From: Nomia melanderi
Lineage: Eukaryota; Arthropoda; Insecta; Hymenoptera; Halictidae
Assembly: GCF_051020985.1 (NCBI RefSeq)
Contig: NC_135010.1
Coordinates: forward strand, 13,824,001 to 13,888,000
Direction of reading: 5' to 3'
Length of the DNA: 64,000 bases
Positions 58,631 to 64,000 of this stretch are shown piece by piece. The notes beneath the pieces are model-generated. The model saw only the letters and a program-made list of their open reading frames with translations. It was not told the DNA's origin and ran no database searches. Made by a program: the position numbers and the translations under genes. Numbering within the stretch: position 1 is the stretch's first letter; each line of letters begins with the position of its first letter.

Positions 58631-60035
58631 TTCATGATTCTTCACGAATCATTCGCAAAGGGGGTCGAAACCTAACCTAACTCAGAGTTCCTCAGGAGCT
58701 CGATACCCAGAGGAGAAATTCGTGAAACTCGATATTCGATCGGCTCTCTAACGAGTCAAGATATTTTCGGTTCGGCAGGACTCGCTTGGAGGAGGCGCAG
58801 ACGCTTGTGATTTCTCGGCGGGTCGAAGGGCGCGGCGATGGCGCGGAAGGCAACCACCAAAGGCGTTTCTTCTGACATTCAAATGTTCGCCGCGGAACGA
58901 GAAAAAGGATACGCGGAGCCCGACGGCCGTCTATTCATCGCTCAAAGGGATCATTTATCAACATATTTGATATGCTCCTGGCCGCGTTACACCGGCGCAG
59001 GAACCGTGCCCCCGTCCTTTCCACCCGGGGCTTCCATAGAAATAATATGCTAATCGCGCGAAGGCGGAGTTTAAAAAGTGGCCCGATAAATTCTCCAGAC
59101 TTTTTGACGTAATTTCGCCCCTTCGCCGCCTCGAAAGATTCTTTTTGCGCTGTTTCCGACGTCTTAAGAGAGAACCATCCCCCCGGCCCGTTCCTCCCGC
59201 GCGGTATATCAGCCGGGGGAATATATTTTTTTCCGGATCCTCGCCGGATGTCGCGACCTGCTTCGCGGGGAAAAGGATTCTAAGCTGACTTCCTCTCCGT
59301 GCCCCTCGGATATCGTCGGAACCGCAGGGAAAGACGTTTTCTACGCGCCTCATCCGAGCCGACCTCGCGCGAGAATTTTCTCTAGAAAACTTTCCTTCGA
59401 TCTTCCGGTTTCTAACCCTTTACGGTGTCCGCGTTTCGGTCAGATGAAATATTCATATTTGGAAGGCTAATTGAACAAATGGTTTAACCCTTTGCACTCG
59501 AAAAGTGATTCAGTCGTTGATTTGATGCAGAAAAACTATCAAGTTGAATATTTGCTATTTTAAATGAAACTTTGCATTGCAATGTGAAATGTTTCAATAA
59601 AATAGCTCTGTCCGTTAATTAACGCGATCTGAACGTCCAACCGATTGAATCGGGGATCAAAGCGGCGATATGCTGCGCGTTCGCCGCTAGAACGACGTAA
59701 GTGATTGACGCGCGACGCGAAGATCATTTACAAATCCCCTCATCGGCACTTATGCGTGCGGTGACGCATACGCACATATTTATGCACCCCTGCCCTAGAC
59801 GTATCGTGCCCTCATACATACATCGGTCATATTAACCGCAAAGCGGACTACCCCCGAGTCCCGCCGCTTCCGTTTATTTAAGCCAGCCTCGGTGTCGAGT
59901 CGTTACTTACTTAGCGAGACTTAACGTTCGCGCTTTCAATGATAAATCAGAATCTCCGCCGTCGCGGCTAACGGTTCTGAATACCGGGACACCGGTGAGA
60001 CTAGCTTTCATTTCGAACGTTCGAAGGAATCGGTC
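58631..60035. other. intergenic sequence, GC-rich around 58.8-59.4 kb
   Basis: The open frames on both strands here lack splice or domain support. A partial MITE end (TTAACCCTTTGCACTCGAAA) lies at about 59503. Confidence 0.4.
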
Positions 60036-60240
60036 TTAACCCTTTGCAATCGAAACTTAAAAATGTACACGCGCTTTTTCAATGGCAAAGCAAAAGAAAA
60101 ACGACAGCGATGAGAATGAAAGGAAAGTGCATGCCGAATTCTTGCTGTTCGGCTGATTAAATCATCTCTTCGCTACTTAATCTTCCAAATACAAAAATTT
60201 CATTTCGCCGGAATGTCGACATTCCTCCGCAAAGGGTTAA
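60036..60240. mobile_element. TTAA-flanked MITE (205 bp)
   Basis: It starts TTAACCCTTTGCAATCG and ends CCGCAAAGGGTTAA, so the terminal inverted repeat is intact with TTAA at both ends. Near the right end AATGTCGACATTCC resembles the GTCGACATTTCGACGAGATG segment of the 32.3-kb copy. Confidence 0.75.
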
Positions 60241-62618
60241 TTAGTTTCTATTATATGCTCATTTTCTCCCAATTTCTTTGCAAACTGGACAACCGCGATA
60301 CACATATTTACAATCATATTCGAAATTCTATGAAAACTGTCCCTTTATCACGCGTGTTTCAAGGATCTCCTCTTATTTCGACTGCCGTCGTCGACGATGA
60401 CGTCGAACTAATCCCTCGGACGTTCAATCCCGAAACGCCACGTCAGCGGGACACTTTCAAGCATATTGGGACCGGATCTGTACCCCGGTCGCCGTTCGTT
60501 TCGAGCCCTCTTTCCATATTTATCTTGGCCTCCTTCATTACGGGCCACTTCAGGATCTCCTTCCTTCCGTCCTCTTCTTTCCCGTTTTATCGTCCGGTAT
60601 CTACGGGATTACCGGTCTCCTCCTCTCCGAAGACGCAGATTGCTTCGCGCGGGAGGGGAATTTACGAGCACCGATGATAAACTCCCCGCTGCGCATAATC
60701 GAATGTCTTTCACGATAATTTCTTTGCGGGGATTAACCTCGCGCGCAGCTCCGCGTTCCGCCGCGGAAAAGAAAGAACGCTCGCCGGTTTTTCGATAATC
60801 CCAGCCGGAATTCGCATATTGCTTCCCGGTCGTCTTAGAAGTTAGTCATTTTCGATCGGGAGCATCCCCAGAAATATTCCTCGAGGTTTTCCCTCTTCGT
60901 CGGAAGGGTCAGGATGATTTTCCTCGAACAAAGTATACTGCGTGATAATTTCCGTCTTCGTCGGAACGCGACTGGCAAGAAGATATATAAAATATCTAAA
61001 GTTTAGTGCTTTTCGTGGCATTGGCACCTTTGAACTCTGTAGGCTCCAATATTGCACCAGTCATAATATTAAATATCTTTAAGATTTCTAGATTTAAAGA
61101 TTTCTAGAATTTAACAACAATCGATGTTATTCATTACCCACGGACAAAGCAAACAACTATTTTGCTATTATCATTGTATTATCTTCAAATCAATTTTCCA
61201 CTTGAAGTAGAATGGACAATTTTGTTGCATTTCTTCCAAATTGTCGATAGTAAAATGGTACGTGAGCTTAGTGGCGAAAGTAAATGGTACGCCAAGGGAT
61301 TAAAGCAACTACCCTAAAATTATTAGATTCTCCACACATCCAAATTTTGTACTAAGAAGGAAAATAAAAATCGAAGGAATGTTACAGCATTTTTCATTTT
61401 CGCTAGGAATACTATAAAAATTAATTGCTGTTGCTGATAGATAAAACAACCTGCAGTGCTAAGTGTCAATTTCCAAATGCTCCATCGGCTCTATCGGCTT
61501 CCGACGACGAAAGTCGCAGAGCCGCGCACGAGAGTCGGCCGTTACACTTGTTTTCCCGGTGAGCCGCGTCGCCGGTGCACGACGGAATATTTCGAGGCGT
61601 TCCGCAGGATCGTAAGGGTGTTCGACGTTTCCGTGGCGCGGCCGCTCCAGCCGGGGCATACGCCCCGCGATTTAAGTCGTCAACTTTTATGGGGGTAGTT
61701 TTCGCGGTGACGGTCCGCGGCAAGCCACATAAAAGGGGGTGGAAGTTTCTGGTAATATGGCGGCTTCCCGCGGAATATGGCGGCAACTGTATACAAGAGA
61801 TAGCGACAATATTGAGGCGGCGGCAGCCTCGAAGAAAACCAACTGGGTTTTCCACTTTTCAGCCGGCATCGCTGGATACAGTTTTCCCTCTTCGCTGTAC
61901 CCTCGCCGAGGAACTCGCGTTTCTTTCTGTCACCGAGCGACCGGATTAACCTCCACGGATACGCCAATCGCGAGAGGAATATCTCCCGAGTAAGTCAGAA
62001 CGACAGCGCGGGAGCGATTGAGATCTTCGTAATAAAAGGTAATAGGTTACGAGGGCAATGCACTCGTGAGGCACCTTGCTAATAGCACCTGGAGAAGGTA
62101 GATAAACGCGGAAGCTTAGCGTCGGCAGGAAACACGTGGCTCGAGTTCTTCTATTGTTTATACTATAGTTCGTTAGTCTGATAGATTGATGATGAACGGT
62201 CACGATGAAAGAAACTGAGAGTGAAAGGGGACAAATGTACGAATAGACCCGCGCGACAGATTTTTAAGAGTAACAGCGAGTATCGAGAGTGAACTGAGAC
62301 TGAAGCTAGCAAGATTCATTTCACTTGTACCTTCGATACAATAAAATTTAATTGCATGTATAATACTTCATTTGGTTCTCTCCTGTCCCTACAAGTGTTG
62401 CGCTGAAGCAAAGTATGAGTATAGCGAATTCTCTGTTGTAAAGAATAGTGTACGATATGCGAGAGATTAAGGTGTGAATGAAGAATGTTGCTAACCAAGC
62501 GATAGGAGTGTAGGGATGCGAGAGATTAGGGTGCAAATCGAAAGTGTTTATGATGAGTGTTTACGAGGGTGACTGAGAAGAATCTTTAGGACGCAGTGAC
62601 AGTGCGAGTGAAACTGTG
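60241..62618. other. intergenic sequence without supported genes
   Basis: Several overlapping frames on both strands near 60.4-60.8 and 61.45-61.97 kb are mutual shadows in GC-rich sequence. I found no splice structure, domain or RNA gene. An eroded relative of the 58.47-kb element lies at about 61028-61340. Confidence 0.4.
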
Positions 62619-62802
62619 TTAACCCTTTGCGGACGGATGTCGGCACTTCGGTGAGATGAAATGTTCAGGTTTCGAAGACTAAGTCGTGGAAAAATGATTT
62701 AATTAGTCGAACACTCTTTTGTTTTATTAATTAAATAATTGATATATAATTTAGCTTCATACGTTGAAGGTTTTCTTTCGAAGGATCTTCGCAAAGGGTT
62801 AA
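62619..62802. mobile_element. TTAA-flanked MITE (184 bp)
   Basis: It begins TTAACCCTTTGCGGACGGAT and ends TTCGCAAAGGGTTAA, a perfect terminal inverted repeat core. Same length and interior as the decayed copy at 32320-32503, so both belong to one family; this copy looks younger. Confidence 0.8.
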
Positions 62803-63553
62803 AACCCAGAGAGTATCGTTACACCTCCCTCACACAGAACAGACATTGAAAATCTGTTGCAAAGAATAGGAAGTTAGTCGAAGAACGAAATGGATCGATC
62901 GCTCTCGAATGTCTGCACGAGGAGCCGGCCGTTTGTTGCATCCCCGATTCCCGGCGAAAGGCGGTCCAGATTTTCGGAGCGTAGAGCTGTCGATCGTCGG
63001 ATTAAGACGAGGACTGCACTTTGCGGAGCCGTTGCTGATTGCATCTGGCATTTGTGTCACGCCCTTGAGTGCCCAGTCGATATGCCTGGACAAATTGGGA
63101 ATTGGTATTCCGCTCGTGGCCACCGCGACGACGGCCAGACGGATTTGCGAAGGAACACCTTAGGTTGGAGCGGGATGTCGGACGGGCTGAAGGGGATCGA
63201 GGCAAGGGTGGCCCCCGTGGATCCGCTAAACTTGGTCAAATCGCTTCCCGATCATCACTTCGCACCGGAATACTAACGCCTGGCAAAAGAGGAGCGTACG
63301 TTGCCAACCGTTCCTTTCTCGGCGGATCGTTAACTGCCCATGGAACTCTGTCGTCGAGAGAACTCCTTCGGACAATGAGACTTTCTATGTAATCTATCTT
63401 GTCGCTATGTCGAAAACATTGTCTTCAGCCATATGATCGACGTTTGCAAAATATTCCCAATCTTTTACTTGTGTCGATTTTTTTTACAGGACTGGCCTGT
63501 AGATTGAGCATAGGGGTTTTTAAAATATACAGAGCATAGTGCTCTCTACCCTT
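62803..63553. other. intergenic, with an unassigned GC-rich open stretch
   Basis: Frames are open on both strands between 62.83 and 63.28 kb (for example plus-strand ICVTPLSAQSICLDKLGIG), but no domain or splice pattern is recognised. It could be a fragment of a transposable element gene or chance. Confidence 0.35.
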
Positions 63554-63965
63554 TTAACCCTTTGCTCGAGAGGTGACTCTCAGTCAACATTTCATTTGAT
63601 ATAACAAAATTACAAAGTTAGATGTAATATTAACCCCTAGCACTCCAGGTGGTTTGGAATCTATCAGCAACTGCAACTGATTTTTATAGTATTCCTAGCG
63701 AAAATTAGAAATATAACATTTCTTCGATATGTTTTCCTTCTCAGTGCAAAATTTGGATGTGTAGAAGTGTTATATATAATATTAAGTTTCGTATTATACA
63801 TCAATATGTGAAATATCTATATAAAATAGCTTTGTCTCTTAATCGACGCACGTTCTCATTACTTCGTTTCAAACAATATTGCTCATGTGTCTTCGAAAAG
63901 TGTCGAATGATCATCGAAAACTGTCGAATGATTCCAGTGAAAAGCTTTCGAGTGCAAAGGGTTAA
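63554..63965. mobile_element. TTAA-flanked MITE (412 bp), possibly nested
   Basis: It begins TTAACCCTTTGCTCGAGAGG and ends GAGTGCAAAGGGTTAA. An internal TTAACCCCTAGCACTCCAGG at about 63631 matches a dispersed fragment at about 34618, suggesting one element inserted in another. Confidence 0.6.
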
Positions 63966-64000
63966 TTTTAGAATTGATTTACCAACTGGTTTTTAGTTAC

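Noticed and set aside
62830..63280. Overlapping open frames on both strands as a gene
   Set aside because: No recognised domain, no splice signals and no choice between strands.

Overview
This is an insect genomic window, most likely from a bee, ant or wasp. The evidence is a CpG-rich, intron-rich animal locus that encodes the LIM protein Limpet (PET domain plus LIM domains), together with many short TTAA-flanked MITEs. Species cannot be fixed from the sequence alone.

Positions 1 to about 37.3 kb are one plus-strand gene, limpet (Lmpt; relative of testin and the four-and-a-half-LIM proteins). Nine coding exons join with perfect phase agreement: 5242-5744, 8660-8834, 9359-9592, 9684-9893, 23115-23315, 24517-24691, 34774-34943, 35022-35208 and 35315-35472. 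They give 2013 nt, a 670-residue protein with a basic N-terminus, a PET domain and six LIM domains. Three further ATG-initiated exons (16144-17742, 21788 to about 21946, 27745-27949) end in donors whose phases fit the downstream exons. They are best read as alternative first exons, giving predicted proteins of about 829, 349 and 239 residues. Because each intron between LIM exons falls just after the first CxxC pair, a late start leaves an N-terminal half LIM. The 16.1 and 21.8 kb starts therefore give exactly half plus four LIMs, the FHL layout. The introns hold microsatellites and MITEs. The 3' UTR probably ends near 37.35 kb.

From 37.68 to 55.85 kb lies an unusual repeat block with no convincing protein gene. 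A roughly 480-bp element sits at the left edge (37.68-38.16 kb). A large foldback copy with two inverted arms sits at the right edge (54.58-55.85 kb). Every arm carries two CTCF-like GCGCCATCTAGCGG motifs. Between the edges are two systems. First, a tandem duplication with a 3587-bp offset (38.53-41.6 and 41.8-45.2 kb) is packed with more than ten short inverted repeats, including an 85-nt pre-miRNA-like hairpin. Each copy also carries its own differently expanded 10-bp minisatellite. Second, an 8.5-kb array (45.8-54.35 kb) holds eleven copies of a structured module in a five-unit higher-order repeat of about 4.4 kb. Its hairpins show paired (compensatory) changes between copies, while reading frames are broken by indels. 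This suggests selection on RNA or DNA structure and is the best candidate for an undescribed system here.

From 55.9 to 64 kb the sequence is mostly intergenic, with an A-rich degenerate tandem repeat and several TTAA MITEs. On the minus strand there are two phase-compatible exons of an unrecognised small cysteine-containing protein (58283-58332 and 56944-57050); its upstream exons were not found.
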